Below are positions 22,423 to 31,542 of a stretch of 64,000 nt of DNA, piece after piece. Under the pieces are notes generated by a model. The model made no database searches. It worked only from the letters and a program-made list of their open reading frames with translations, and had not been told where the DNA came from. The stretch is taken from the NCBI GenBank assembly GCA_048267305.1, contig JBLWXT010000007.1:1-64000 (forward strand), written 5' to 3'. A program made the position numbers and the translations under genes. The stretch comes from Owenweeksia sp048267305. GTDB taxonomy: Bacteria > Bacteroidota > Bacteroidia > Flavobacteriales > Schleiferiaceae. Position 1 is the stretch's first letter; every line of letters begins with the position of its first letter.

Positions 22423-25338
22423 ATGTCACAATCATTAATCCGAGCAGTTTCACTTGCCATTATTCTTTTAAGTGGTCTCTCAGTATTTTCACAAAAGGGA
22501 ACTATTAGAGGAACCGTGCTGGATGGTGAAACCGGTGAGCCTCTGTTTGCCGGTAATGTCGTTTTAAAAGGTACACTGATCGGCACCACAACTGATTTTG
22601 ATGGGAAATTTGAAATACAGGCCGACCCGGGCGCCTATGTTTTGGAGTTGTCATTTATCGGGTTAAACACTGTTAGCATTACTGATGTAGTGGTTAAGGC
22701 AGGTGAGGTTACGATAATTGATCCGGTAACACTGGAATTATCATCGAGCCAGCTGGGGGAAGTGGTAATTACTGCTGAGGCTACTCGTAATTCGGAGCAG
22801 GCCATACTTGTGGAGAAAAAGAAATCTCCAAATGTTATTGATGGAATTTCTTCTGCTAAGCTCCGCAAAACGGGTGATTCTGATGCTGGTGATGCCGCAA
22901 AGCGGGTTACCGGTGTTTCTGTGGAAGGAGGTAAATATGTTTATGTAAGAGGATTGGGTGATCGTTATACCAAAACGATGTTAAATGGTGTGGATATCCC
23001 TGGTCTTGATCCGGATCGAAATGCCATCCAAATAGATATTTTCCCTACCAATCTTATGAGTAATATGACGGTTTTAAAAACCGGAGTGGCCGAATTACCT
23101 GCCGATTTTAGCGGTGGACTGGTTAATATCGAAACAAAATCATTTCCGGAAAGGGAGGTTTTTACCGTATCAGGGGGTTTGGGATATAACCCTTCAATGC
23201 ATTTTAATTCGGATTATATTACCTATGATGGCGGTAATACCGATTTTCTGGGTTTTGACAATGGCGCACGCGAATTATCAGAGGCCGGTAAAAGCTCACC
23301 ATCCCCAAACCCATTTTTTTCGGGTACTACAGAAGAGGTTAGTGCATTTAACAGGAGCTTTAATTCCACTCTTGGAGCTATAAAGCAAAACAGTTTTATG
23401 GATTTTGACCTAGGGGTATCAGCCGGAAATCAAAAAGTATTGGAAAGCGGGAATAAATTTGGATATATCTTTTCGGCTACCTACAAAAATTCTACGCGTT
23501 TTTATGATGATATAGTTTATGGTGAGTATTTCCGCAACGGATCATCCACCATTTACGACAATGATGCCGCAACCATCCAAAAGGGAAGTTTAGGTGAAAA
23601 TAACGTACTGCTTGGTGGTCTTGCCGGTCTTGCCTTTAAAACGTACAAATCAAAATATAGATTTACCCTGATGCATTTGCAAAATGGCGAATCCACAGCT
23701 TCACAATTTTATGTGTTAAACTCTGATGATATTATCGGACAGTCTGGCTATCAGGCTTATGCCAATAATCTTACTTATAGCCAGCGCGCACTTACCAATG
23801 CCATGCTCTCCGGAGATCATCACCTTCAGGAAGGAAAATGGGATATTGAGTGGAAATTGTCGCCAACCTTATCCAATATTACAGAGCCAGACCTTAGAAG
23901 AACTGCCTTTACCCTTCAAAGTGGTGATTCAATTTTTAGTGCTGGTCAGGGGGGTAATCCAAGTAGAATATGGCGATATCTCGATGAGGTAAACACCGTT
24001 GAAAATATAGACTTTACCTTAAATATGAAATCTTATGGAAGGGATAGCAAGCTGAAGTTTGGCGCCAGTCATCTTTTCAAAATGCGTGATTATCAAATTT
24101 TGTCTTTTGACCTGCAATCTACTGGTTCGGGCTATAGATATGATGGAGACCCTAATCATGTATTACTTGATTCAAATGTTTATTCTGCGGGGCAGTTGTA
24201 TTATCAATCACAAAACTCCACCAATGGAGAGCCAAACCCTAATGAGTATTCGTCAAATGTAAATAGTTTCGGAGCGTATACCTCTTTTGAATTTTCTCCA
24301 ACATCACGCTTTAAAACCATTGTTGGATTGCGTGCAGAATACTACATTCAAAAACATACGGGTAGAGATCAGTTAGGTGCTAGAAATGACCCTTCGGGCA
24401 ATGTTTTGGATAATGAGGTGGTTTTGGATGCCCTTGATCTTTTCCCTTCAGCCAATATCATTTTTGCCGTAAATGAAAATCAGAATTTGCGATTTTCTTA
24501 CTTCCGTTCAATTGCAAGGCCTTCATTTAAGGAGCTTTCCTTTGCACAAATCCTGGATCCAGTAACCAATCGTACCTATAACGGAGGGTTGTTGCCTTAT
24601 AATGATACGGCCAATAATAATGTATGGAGTGGTGAGTTGATTAGCACCAGGGTTAATAATTTTGATTTTAGATACGAAATCTTTGGAGAGAGGGGCGAAC
24701 TTATTTCGGTAAGTGCCTTTGTTAAATTATTTAATGATCCTATCGAATTGGTTCGTATTCCCACAGGGCAAACCAATCCCGAGTTTCAGCCAAGAAATGT
24801 TGGTGATGGACAAGTGTTTGGAGGTGAGTTTGAATTCCGTAAAAACCTTGGTGTAATAAGCTCTACTCTGGATAAGCTAAGCTTTTCCACTAATATTACT
24901 GTGGTGTATTCCCAAATTAACATGACGGATGTGGAGTTTACGGCTCGCAAGGCTTATGAAAAAGAAGGAGAAACCATTAAGTCTACCAGGGCAATGGCCG
25001 GTCAGGCACCTTATATCATAAACGGAGGTTTACAGTACGATGATGTGGAGAAAAATTTTAGCGTTGGCTTATTTTACAACGTTAAGGGGCCAACTCTGGA
25101 AGTTGTAGGTGGTGGAATCTTCCCGGATGTTTACGCCCAGGAGTTTCACTCGTTGAATCTAACCCTGAGTAAATCTTTCGGTAAGGATTCAAGATCTTCA
25201 GTGAGTATAAAAGCCAGTAATATTTTAAATGATGTAAGAGAAAGTTTTTATGTGGGTTATGAAGCTCAGGATGCTATTTTTAGTCAATACACTCCTGGTA
25301 CTGCATTTTCAATAGGATACAGCTACAAGTTCAAATAA
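22423..25338 (+). CDS. TonB-dependent outer-membrane receptor with CarbopepD-like N-terminal domain
   Basis: The 971-residue receptor has a signal peptide (ending VFSQ). A carboxypeptidase-regulatory-like domain at about residues 25-115 (GTIRGTVLDGETGEPLFAG) precedes the plug domain at about 130-245 (YVYVRGLGDRYTKTMLNG, PADFSGGLVNIETKS). A long 22-stranded barrel follows, ending YSYKFK. It would import a large or scarce ligand through the outer membrane using TonB energy. The ligand is not readable. It is not followed by a SusD gene, and the preceding beta-helix lipoprotein may take that role. Its place in the locus suggests phosphate or a phosphorylated compound. Confidence 0.88.
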   Translation: MSQSLIRAVSLAIILLSGLSVFSQKGTIRGTVLDGETGEPLFAGNVVLKGTLIGTTTDFDGKFEIQADPGAYVLELSFIGLNTVSITDVVVKAGEVTIIDPVTLELSSSQLGEVVITAEATRNSEQAILVEKKKSPNVIDGISSAKLRKTGDSDAGDAAKRVTGVSVEGGKYVYVRGLGDRYTKTMLNGVDIPGLDPDRNAIQIDIFPTNLMSNMTVLKTGVAELPADFSGGLVNIETKSFPEREVFTVSGGLGYNPSMHFNSDYITYDGGNTDFLGFDNGARELSEAGKSSPSPNPFFSGTTEEVSAFNRSFNSTLGAIKQNSFMDFDLGVSAGNQKVLESGNKFGYIFSATYKNSTRFYDDIVYGEYFRNGSSTIYDNDAATIQKGSLGENNVLLGGLAGLAFKTYKSKYRFTLMHLQNGESTASQFYVLNSDDIIGQSGYQAYANNLTYSQRALTNAMLSGDHHLQEGKWDIEWKLSPTLSNITEPDLRRTAFTLQSGDSIFSAGQGGNPSRIWRYLDEVNTVENIDFTLNMKSYGRDSKLKFGASHLFKMRDYQILSFDLQSTGSGYRYDGDPNHVLLDSNVYSAGQLYYQSQNSTNGEPNPNEYSSNVNSFGAYTSFEFSPTSRFKTIVGLRAEYYIQKHTGRDQLGARNDPSGNVLDNEVVLDALDLFPSANIIFAVNENQNLRFSYFRSIARPSFKELSFAQILDPVTNRTYNGGLLPYNDTANNNVWSGELISTRVNNFDFRYEIFGERGELISVSAFVKLFNDPIELVRIPTGQTNPEFQPRNVGDGQVFGGEFEFRKNLGVISSTLDKLSFSTNITVVYSQINMTDVEFTARKAYEKEGETIKSTRAMAGQAPYIINGGLQYDDVEKNFSVGLFYNVKGPTLEVVGGGIFPDVYAQEFHSLNLTLSKSFGKDSRSSVSIKASNILNDVRESFYVGYEAQDAIFSQYTPGTAFSIGYSYKFK

Positions 25339-25361
25339 AGCACTTATTATCATTAAGATAC

Positions 25362-25396
25362 AATCCCCTAAGTCATATTGATTTAGGGGATTTTTC
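25362..25396 (+). terminator. Terminator after the TonB-dependent receptor gene
   Basis: AATCCCCTAA (25362-25371) pairs with TTAGGGGATT (25383-25392), followed by a T-run. It separates the receptor from the next regulated gene. Confidence 0.8.
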
Positions 25397-25398
25397 AT

Positions 25399-25453
25399 TT
25401 AACATTGGCTTAACTTTGGCCTCTGTCATTAGAGAATCTATTTGGTACTTTTG
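25399..25453 (+). promoter_or_regulatory. Pho-box-like pair and -7 element upstream of the T9SS cupredoxin protein gene
   Basis: TTAACATTGGC and TTAACTTTGGC (25399-25420) form a tandem 11-base repeat with one mismatch, matching the hexamer and period of the array at 20964. A perfect -7 element TACTTTTG lies at 25446-25453, 23 bases before the ATG. The last hexamer ends 30 bases before the -7 element, two helical turns further than in the first array. Confidence 0.5.
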
Positions 25454-25476
25454 CAGCAAATTAAAATCCTATAGAC

Positions 25477-28182
25477 ATGAAATTAAAATTATTCATTCTG
25501 GCTGCATTTAGCGGTTTGCTGAGCCTCACAGCAAGTGCCACTGTGCACAATGTGAATGTGGCCAATTTTGCCTTCACGCCAAGTGCCCTTACCATTGTGC
25601 AGGGTGATACCGTGGTTTGGACTGTAACCAGTGGTAGCCACAACGTTAATGGTTCTATTGCTACTTTCCCTGCTAATCCTGCTTCTTTTGGCCCAACTAC
25701 CGTAGGGTCCAGCTGGACGTTCTCACACACTTTTACAGTAGCCGGAAATTACAGCTACCAATGTGATCCACACTCACCAAATATGGCGGGTACCATTACT
25801 GTAACTCCTGTAGAAAGAGATTTGCTACTTACTGCTGTTTATGATGGTCCCTTAACCGGTGGCAACCCAAAGGGTGTAGAGATATATGCTCTTAAAAATA
25901 TCGCTGACCTTAGTACCTACGGTATCGGATCAGCCAATAATGGTGGTGGTTCAGATAGCGTTGAATTTCAGTTTCCTGCGATTTCTGTAACTCAGGGAGA
26001 CTATATTTATGTGTCTACCGACTCTACTCATTTCCATACCTTCTTTGGCTTTTCGGCTGATTTTATCAGTGGGTCTATGGCCATTAACGGAGATGATGCC
26101 GTGGAGCTTTTCAATAACGGTATTGTGATTGACGTTTTTGGTGATATCAATGTTGATGGTAGTGGTACCGCCTGGGATTACCTTGACAGCTGGGCTTACA
26201 GAAAACACAACACCGGTCCTGACAGCAGCAACTTTGTGCTTGCCAACTGGACGTTTGGTGGTATTAATGTTTATGACAATGTAGCTACCAACGCAGCTGC
26301 TGCGCCTCCTTGTCCAATCGGAACCTATTCTCCTGTGGCACCTGTTGTTCCTACTGTTGACTTTGCCCTTACCAACATAAATGCACTTGAAAGTGCCGGT
26401 TCTGTTCAGGTAAATGTTTTAATAAGCCCGGCTCCAACTACCGCGCAAACCGTTGACTTAACCTTTGCTCTTGGTTCAGGTATAACCTTACCAGCTGATG
26501 GTTCTATAAACCCTCTGCCAAATCTTCTATCTGGCGTACTTCAATTACCGGTTTTAGCTAATCAGGATACTGTAAGCTTTACTGTAAATATTACTGATGA
26601 CGCAGTAATTGAAGGAAACGAAACTCTTTTTGTGGCTATTACCGCTGTTTCTGCAGGTATGGCCATTGGTACTTCAAATGCAATGATTTTTGAGGTTGTA
26701 GACAATGATTTCAGAACTGCTGATATCGCAACAATTTCATCTGTAGATCCCACTACTTTGGTTCCCGATTCCATAGGAATTAAATTTATTACTCACGGTG
26801 TGGTTTATACCGGAGATTTTGACGGTAACGCTGGCCTTAGCTTCTACATGCAAGATGCTACAGGTGGTATAAACGTTTTCAATTTTAATGATGTAAGTAA
26901 CTATACTGTTACTCGTGGTGATTCTATACGTGTGATTGGAGTGATAGATCAATATAGAGGACTTACTGAATTAGTAGTGGATTCTATTGCCGTACTTAAA
27001 ACAGGTGTAGCTATTGATCGCCCTGCCATAGTAAGTATGTTGGATGAAACCACCGAAGGTGAGTTGATTCAAATGGATTATGTGAAACTAGTAGATCCTG
27101 CACAGTGGACTAATTCCGGTTCAGGTTTTAATGTGAATATCACCAACGGTGTGGATACCTTTATCATGCGTGTTGACAATGATGTTAACCTTTTTGGACA
27201 ACCAGCGCCCACAGGTTTGTTTACCGTGATAGGTGCAGGAAGCCAGTTTTCTACAGCTACCCCTCCGGGAGATGGTTACCAGATTTTCCCACGTGACACC
27301 AACGACATCATTCCAATAAACGAAATGACTATTGATGCGGCTACCACGGTTGATGCTTCACTGGTGCCTGTAGAGTTGGGTAATAAGGTGGTTTTGTCCG
27401 GTGTTGTTTATACTGAAGACTTTGACGGTAACAACGGTCATAGCTTTTATATTTATGACAACACAGGAGGTGTGAATGTGTTTAACTTTGATGATGTTAG
27501 TGGTTATACAGTAACTCGCGGAGATTCTATCAGGATTATTGGTGAGATTGCTCAGTTTAGAGGATTAACTGAATTGGATGTGGATTCTATAGAAGTATTA
27601 AAAACCGGTGTTGCTATAAAAACAGCAACCACTGTTTCTGTACTTGATGAATCTACCGAAGGTGAATTTATTCACTTAAGCGGATGGAATTTTGTGGATA
27701 CCGCACAGTGGACTCCAGGTGCAGGTACAGGTTTTAATGTTGATATTACCAACGGAACAGATACCTTCATTATGCGTATTGATAACGACATTGACTTGTT
27801 TAACATGCCGTTGCCAACTTCAGGTGTTTTTGATGTGTATGGAGCGGGATCACAGTTTTCATTTGGCAGTCCGGCCAATGATGGTTACCAGATTTTCCCA
27901 AGAGATAGCGCTGACATCATTGTCAACGTTTCCTTGAAAGAGATTGCAGGTCCGGTTATATCTGTATATCCTAACCCGGTAAGCAATGCAGTATTTATTG
28001 AAAGAGAAAATAATGCTCCTGCTAAAGTTATTATAACAAACATTACAGGTGCTGTAGTGCGTTTTGTAGCAACTGATGATAAGCTTATAGAAATTGAAAC
28101 ATCTAATCTTAGTGTTGGTACTTACATCATCTCTGTAGAAGTGGATGGCGCTAAAACCACTCGCAAGATTATAGTTAGATAG
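25477..28182 (+). CDS. Large T9SS-exported protein: cupredoxin, lamin-tail-like, Calx-beta-like and two OB-like repeats
   Basis: The 901-residue protein has a signal peptide (ending SASA). Residues about 22-110 form a plastocyanin-like cupredoxin with a type 1 copper set: His in GSHNVNG, then Cys, His and Met in YQCDPHSPNMAG. A lamin-tail-like domain (about 115-275, KGVEIYALKN, SMAINGDDAVELF) and a Calx-beta-like domain (about 290-410, VIEGNETLFVAI) follow. Two near-identical repeats (about 442-612 and 643-815) resemble the OB-fold domains of extracellular nucleases. It ends in a T9SS sorting domain (VYPNPVSNAV). No nuclease catalytic domain is visible. Pho-box-like repeats precede it. Confidence 0.8.
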   Translation: MKLKLFILAAFSGLLSLTASATVHNVNVANFAFTPSALTIVQGDTVVWTVTSGSHNVNGSIATFPANPASFGPTTVGSSWTFSHTFTVAGNYSYQCDPHSPNMAGTITVTPVERDLLLTAVYDGPLTGGNPKGVEIYALKNIADLSTYGIGSANNGGGSDSVEFQFPAISVTQGDYIYVSTDSTHFHTFFGFSADFISGSMAINGDDAVELFNNGIVIDVFGDINVDGSGTAWDYLDSWAYRKHNTGPDSSNFVLANWTFGGINVYDNVATNAAAAPPCPIGTYSPVAPVVPTVDFALTNINALESAGSVQVNVLISPAPTTAQTVDLTFALGSGITLPADGSINPLPNLLSGVLQLPVLANQDTVSFTVNITDDAVIEGNETLFVAITAVSAGMAIGTSNAMIFEVVDNDFRTADIATISSVDPTTLVPDSIGIKFITHGVVYTGDFDGNAGLSFYMQDATGGINVFNFNDVSNYTVTRGDSIRVIGVIDQYRGLTELVVDSIAVLKTGVAIDRPAIVSMLDETTEGELIQMDYVKLVDPAQWTNSGSGFNVNITNGVDTFIMRVDNDVNLFGQPAPTGLFTVIGAGSQFSTATPPGDGYQIFPRDTNDIIPINEMTIDAATTVDASLVPVELGNKVVLSGVVYTEDFDGNNGHSFYIYDNTGGVNVFNFDDVSGYTVTRGDSIRIIGEIAQFRGLTELDVDSIEVLKTGVAIKTATTVSVLDESTEGEFIHLSGWNFVDTAQWTPGAGTGFNVDITNGTDTFIMRIDNDIDLFNMPLPTSGVFDVYGAGSQFSFGSPANDGYQIFPRDSADIIVNVSLKEIAGPVISVYPNPVSNAVFIERENNAPAKVIITNITGAVVRFVATDDKLIEIETSNLSVGTYIISVEVDGAKTTRKIIVR
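26800..27921 (+). repeat. In-frame tandem duplication encoding two OB-like domains
   Basis: Copy one spans about 26800-27312 and copy two 27403-27921. Both start VVYT-DFDGN and share DVS-YTVTRGDSIR, RGLTEL-VDSI-VLKTGVAI, NGxDTFIMR-DND, GAGSQF and DGYQIFPRD before ending in DII. The copies are about 171 and 173 residues with a 30-residue linker. Confidence 0.85.
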
Positions 28183-28213
28183 TATACTTTCGCAAAGTTT
28201 TAGCTCAAATATT

Positions 28214-28250
28214 AAAAGGGATACTTACTAAAACAAGTATCCCTTTTTTT
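28214..28250 (+). terminator. Terminator after the T9SS cupredoxin protein gene
   Basis: AAAAGGGATACTT (28214-28226) pairs perfectly with AAGTATCCCTTTT (28235-28247), loop ACTAAAAC, with a T-run. It ends 20 bases before the Na/Pi transporter start, so that gene probably relies on readthrough or on a promoter within the hairpin region. Confidence 0.85.
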
Positions 28251-28269
28251 CATTAAACAAGCCGGTATT

Positions 28270-29994
28270 ATGGATTTTGGAGTAGTTGATTTTCTTACCC
28301 TCATTGGGGCCCTTGGTCTTTTCATCTTTGGTATGAAGGTGATGAGTGATTCCATTCAAAAAGTTGCGGGTACCAAGCTTCGCGAAATTTTGGGGGCCAT
28401 GACTTCAAATAGATTTTTTGGTGTGGCCACGGGTTTGCTTATTACCATGATGGTGCAGTCATCATCAGCTACTACAGTAATGGTGGTGAGTTTTGTTAAC
28501 GCAGGTCTTATTACGCTTATCGAATCCATTGGGGTGATTATGGGTGCCAATATCGGTACCACGGTTACCGGATGGCTTATTTCCTATTTAGGCTTGGGTA
28601 AGTTTAGCATTGCCTCCATGGCACTTCCCATTATTGCTGTTGGTTTCCCCATGATGTTTAGCTCCCGCGAAAAGTTAAAGCTTTGGGGAGAGGTATTATT
28701 GGGCTTTGCCATATTGTTTCTCGGGCTTAATTTTATGAAGGAGGCAGTTGGTGGTTTGCAAAATGAGGAGTTGCTGGGCTTTATTAAAAATATCGATTAT
28801 ACCGGAAGTGGCTATTTCCTAAAGTTTTTAATTTTAATAGGATTTATATTTATCGGTACACTATTAACGATTATCGTCCAATCCTCGAGTGCAGCCATGG
28901 CTCTTACATTGGTAATGACCAGCGAAGGCTGGATTCCCTTTGAACTGGCCGCAGCTATTGTTATGGGTGAGAACATTGGTACCACCATTACCGCAAACCT
29001 GGCGGCTTTAATTGGTAATGTGCATGCCAAGCGAGCTGCCCGGGCACACTTTATTTTCAACGTATTTGGAGTGGTGTGGATGGTACTCGTCTTTCCCTTT
29101 TTCCTGCAGGCTGTGGCTGCTACAAGTGTGTACTTCTTTCAGGAGGATCCCTTTTTGCAGGTATCGGCAATCCCAAAGGCTTTGGCGCTTTTCCACACTA
29201 TGTTCAATATTTTAAATGTATTGATGCTTATAGGCTTCGTAGGTTTTATAGCCAAGGTGGTTATCCGTATGGTGCCTTCCAAGGGTGGTGAAGATGAGGT
29301 TTTCAGCCTTGATTATATTGGTGGTGGTATGATGGAAACTCCGGAATTATCAATCCTGGAGGCACATAAGGAATTGGTTAGGGAGGCCGAAATAGTGAAG
29401 CGCGCCTACAAATACATTCCACTTTTGGTAACCGAAATGGATGAAAAGAAATTAAAGGTATACCATGAGCAAATAGCTAAGTATGAAGATATGACCGATC
29501 GGATGGAGATGGAAATATCCACCTACCTGAGCAAGGCCTCCAGAGGTGAACTGAGCTCTGAAGCCACAATCAGGGTGCGGTCAATGCTTAGTGTTGCTCA
29601 CCATTTAGAGCGCATCGGAGATATTTACCTTGAGTTGAGTATTAATCTTTCTGCCAGAAAAAAGAAGCGTGCCTACTTTACTCAGGAAATGCGCGATAGG
29701 ATTATGGCCTTTTCGGAGATGATTATTAGCTCTCTTGATTTGATGGTAAATAATCTCAAGGCAAATGAGCGCGATGTGAAGTTTTTGGCAGCAGAAGAAT
29801 TGGAGCTGAATATTGACGGACACTATTTAAAGCTAAGAAAGGAGTATATAAAGAAGGTGGAGTCTGGTAAATTTCAGATTAGAAGTGGAGTTTATTACAG
29901 CGATCTTATTGCAGGAATGGAGCGCATTGGTGATCACGCCCTGAGCGTAACCGAATCTCTGAAGAAAGATGGGGAATTGGTTATTGAGGAATAA
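28270..29994 (+). CDS. Na+/phosphate cotransporter family protein with PhoU-like C-terminal domain
   Basis: The 574-residue inner-membrane protein has about eight membrane segments with two inverted QSSSA repeats (MMVQSSSATTVMV near residue 60 and IIVQSSSAAMALT near 205), the signature of the SLC34/NptA family. Residues about 350-574 form two PhoU-like helical bundles (HHLERIGDIYLELS and GMERIGDHALSV). It probably moves phosphate coupled to sodium. It closes the phosphate locus and is the clearest functional anchor for that reading. No Pho-box-like repeats lie directly upstream. Confidence 0.93.
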   Translation: MDFGVVDFLTLIGALGLFIFGMKVMSDSIQKVAGTKLREILGAMTSNRFFGVATGLLITMMVQSSSATTVMVVSFVNAGLITLIESIGVIMGANIGTTVTGWLISYLGLGKFSIASMALPIIAVGFPMMFSSREKLKLWGEVLLGFAILFLGLNFMKEAVGGLQNEELLGFIKNIDYTGSGYFLKFLILIGFIFIGTLLTIIVQSSSAAMALTLVMTSEGWIPFELAAAIVMGENIGTTITANLAALIGNVHAKRAARAHFIFNVFGVVWMVLVFPFFLQAVAATSVYFFQEDPFLQVSAIPKALALFHTMFNILNVLMLIGFVGFIAKVVIRMVPSKGGEDEVFSLDYIGGGMMETPELSILEAHKELVREAEIVKRAYKYIPLLVTEMDEKKLKVYHEQIAKYEDMTDRMEMEISTYLSKASRGELSSEATIRVRSMLSVAHHLERIGDIYLELSINLSARKKKRAYFTQEMRDRIMAFSEMIISSLDLMVNNLKANERDVKFLAAEELELNIDGHYLKLRKEYIKKVESGKFQIRSGVYYSDLIAGMERIGDHALSVTESLKKDGELVIEE

Positions 29995-30505
29995 AAATGG
30001 CAGGTGAAGTGGCAATATTACTGATGTGGTTTGCCCGATCTTTTATGTAAACTTCAAACTTTACGGAGTCTACACCTGGATTTTTGGGAAAGGCCAGGTA
30101 GCTGAAGGCAGCGTTTATTTCACCCTCCAACACCTTATTTTGCCCGTCAGGAGTAAGATAGGGGAGGTGGTTGTGAAATGGCTGGCAGGTATCGGCAGGA
30201 GATATTTCCCTAAAGCTACCGCCCACTTTTTCAAAGTATTTTATAAAGAGGCTGTAATTTTTGGTGTTGCATGAATCCGCAGGTATCTCACTCTGAGGCA
30301 GGCCAATATCTCCGTCTCTGTCTGTGAAATATATTTTTAAAATGATGTTTTTACGATTGTCGGAAGGATCACCAATAATTTCAATTTCATGTCCACGCCA
30401 CTCTACGTGTGGTATCACATTAAATTTGTCGGCATCTTTTCCGCATTGAACAAAAAGTAAAATGCTGAAAAAGGAGATTGATAATTTTGAAAATCGAAAT
30501 TTCAT
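29981..30505 (-). CDS. Hypothetical lipoprotein with DRDGDIG motif
   Basis: The 174-residue protein has a lipoprotein signal with lipobox LLFVQC (Cys about 21). A conserved-looking YFTDRDGDIGLP segment sits near residue 60. The DGDIG motif recurs in Bacteroidota lipoproteins of unknown function with a predicted beta-sandwich. It overlaps the 3' end of the convergent Na/Pi gene by 14 bases and starts 32 bases from the divergent LuxE-like gene. No function can be assigned. Confidence 0.6.
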   Translation of the reverse strand: MKFRFSKLSISFFSILLFVQCGKDADKFNVIPHVEWRGHEIEIIGDPSDNRKNIILKIYFTDRDGDIGLPQSEIPADSCNTKNYSLFIKYFEKVGGSFREISPADTCQPFHNHLPYLTPDGQNKVLEGEINAAFSYLAFPKNPGVDSVKFEVYIKDRANHISNIATSPAIFIPQ

Positions 30506-30537
30506 CTATAAATAATACGCGCTTTTAGCGATAAACG

Positions 30538-31530
30538 TTGGGTAGTAAGCAATATTTCAAAAGTAAGATTTTTAGCATCGCCAGGGCCTCTGACTTTAAC
30601 AGCCTGGCTTTGGAGCTTTTCCATTTTCAGAGTAATGAAAATCAGGTGTATAAAAGTTACCTGAATGCTCTTAATATCAATCCGGAGGATATCCATGATA
30701 TTCTGGAAATTCCATTTCTCCCGATTTCCTTTTTTAAAACACATCAGATAAAGTCCGGATCATTTACACCCAAACAGGTATTTACCAGTTCGGGTACTAC
30801 AGGTGAGTTTAGCAGTAAGCATTTTGTGGATGACCTCAATCTCTATGAAGCGAGCTGTAAAGTAGGATTTGAAACTGTGTATGGTCCCATCAGCGAATAC
30901 TGCGTCTTAGCCTTGTTGCCCTCATATCTGGAGCGTACCGGCTCTTCACTTATATATATGGCGGAGCGAATGATTGAACAGAGCGATGATGCGGATAGCG
31001 GCTTTTATCTCAACAATCTCGATGAGCTTCATTCTATCCTTTTAAAGAAGATTGAGGCGGGAAAAAAAACCTTGCTTTTGGGTGTGAGCTTTGCCTTGCT
31101 TGATTTTGTGGAAGGCTTTAAATTGCCAAAAAACGACCTGGTGGTGATGGAAACAGGCGGAATGAAGGGCCGCAGAAAGGAAATGATAAGGCAGGAACTG
31201 CATCAGGTGTTGAGCACCGGGTTTGGGGTAAGTGAAATTCACTCAGAGTACGGTATGACGGAGTTGATGTCGCAAGCCTATTCCCGCGGAAGCGGAAGGT
31301 TTACAACCCCCAATTGGATGAAGGTGTTGATTAGGGAAACCGATGATCCCTTTTCATACGCTAAGGCTGGTAAAACAGGTGGAATAAACATAATAGATCT
31401 GGCCAATATTGATAGCTGTGCATTTATTGAATCTCAGGATTTGGGCCGTTTACATGAAGATACAAGTTTTGAAGTAATGGGACGTTTTGATAATGCCGAC
31501 ATTCGCGGCTGTAACCTTATGGTAATATAA
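30538..31530 (+). CDS. LuxE-like acyl-protein synthetase / acyl transferase family protein
   Basis: The 330-residue protein belongs to the ANL-related LuxE family. It has the nucleotide-binding FTSSGTTGEFSSKH, VMETGGMKGRRKEM and IHSEYGMTELMSQAYS. LuxE activates fatty acids; Bacteroidota homologues occur without luciferase genes, so bioluminescence is not implied. The start is TTG at 30538: a stop lies two codons upstream and no ATG occurs for over 100 codons. It is followed after 12 bases by a gene for a secreted protein. Confidence 0.75.
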   Translation: MGSKQYFKSKIFSIARASDFNSLALELFHFQSNENQVYKSYLNALNINPEDIHDILEIPFLPISFFKTHQIKSGSFTPKQVFTSSGTTGEFSSKHFVDDLNLYEASCKVGFETVYGPISEYCVLALLPSYLERTGSSLIYMAERMIEQSDDADSGFYLNNLDELHSILLKKIEAGKKTLLLGVSFALLDFVEGFKLPKNDLVVMETGGMKGRRKEMIRQELHQVLSTGFGVSEIHSEYGMTELMSQAYSRGSGRFTTPNWMKVLIRETDDPFSYAKAGKTGGINIIDLANIDSCAFIESQDLGRLHEDTSFEVMGRFDNADIRGCNLMVI

Positions 31531-31542
31531 TTTATAACGGAT

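Noticed and set aside
30538..31530. Bioluminescence locus from the LuxE-like gene
   Set aside because: No luxA, luxB, luxC or luxD genes are adjacent, and LuxE-like proteins are widespread without light production.
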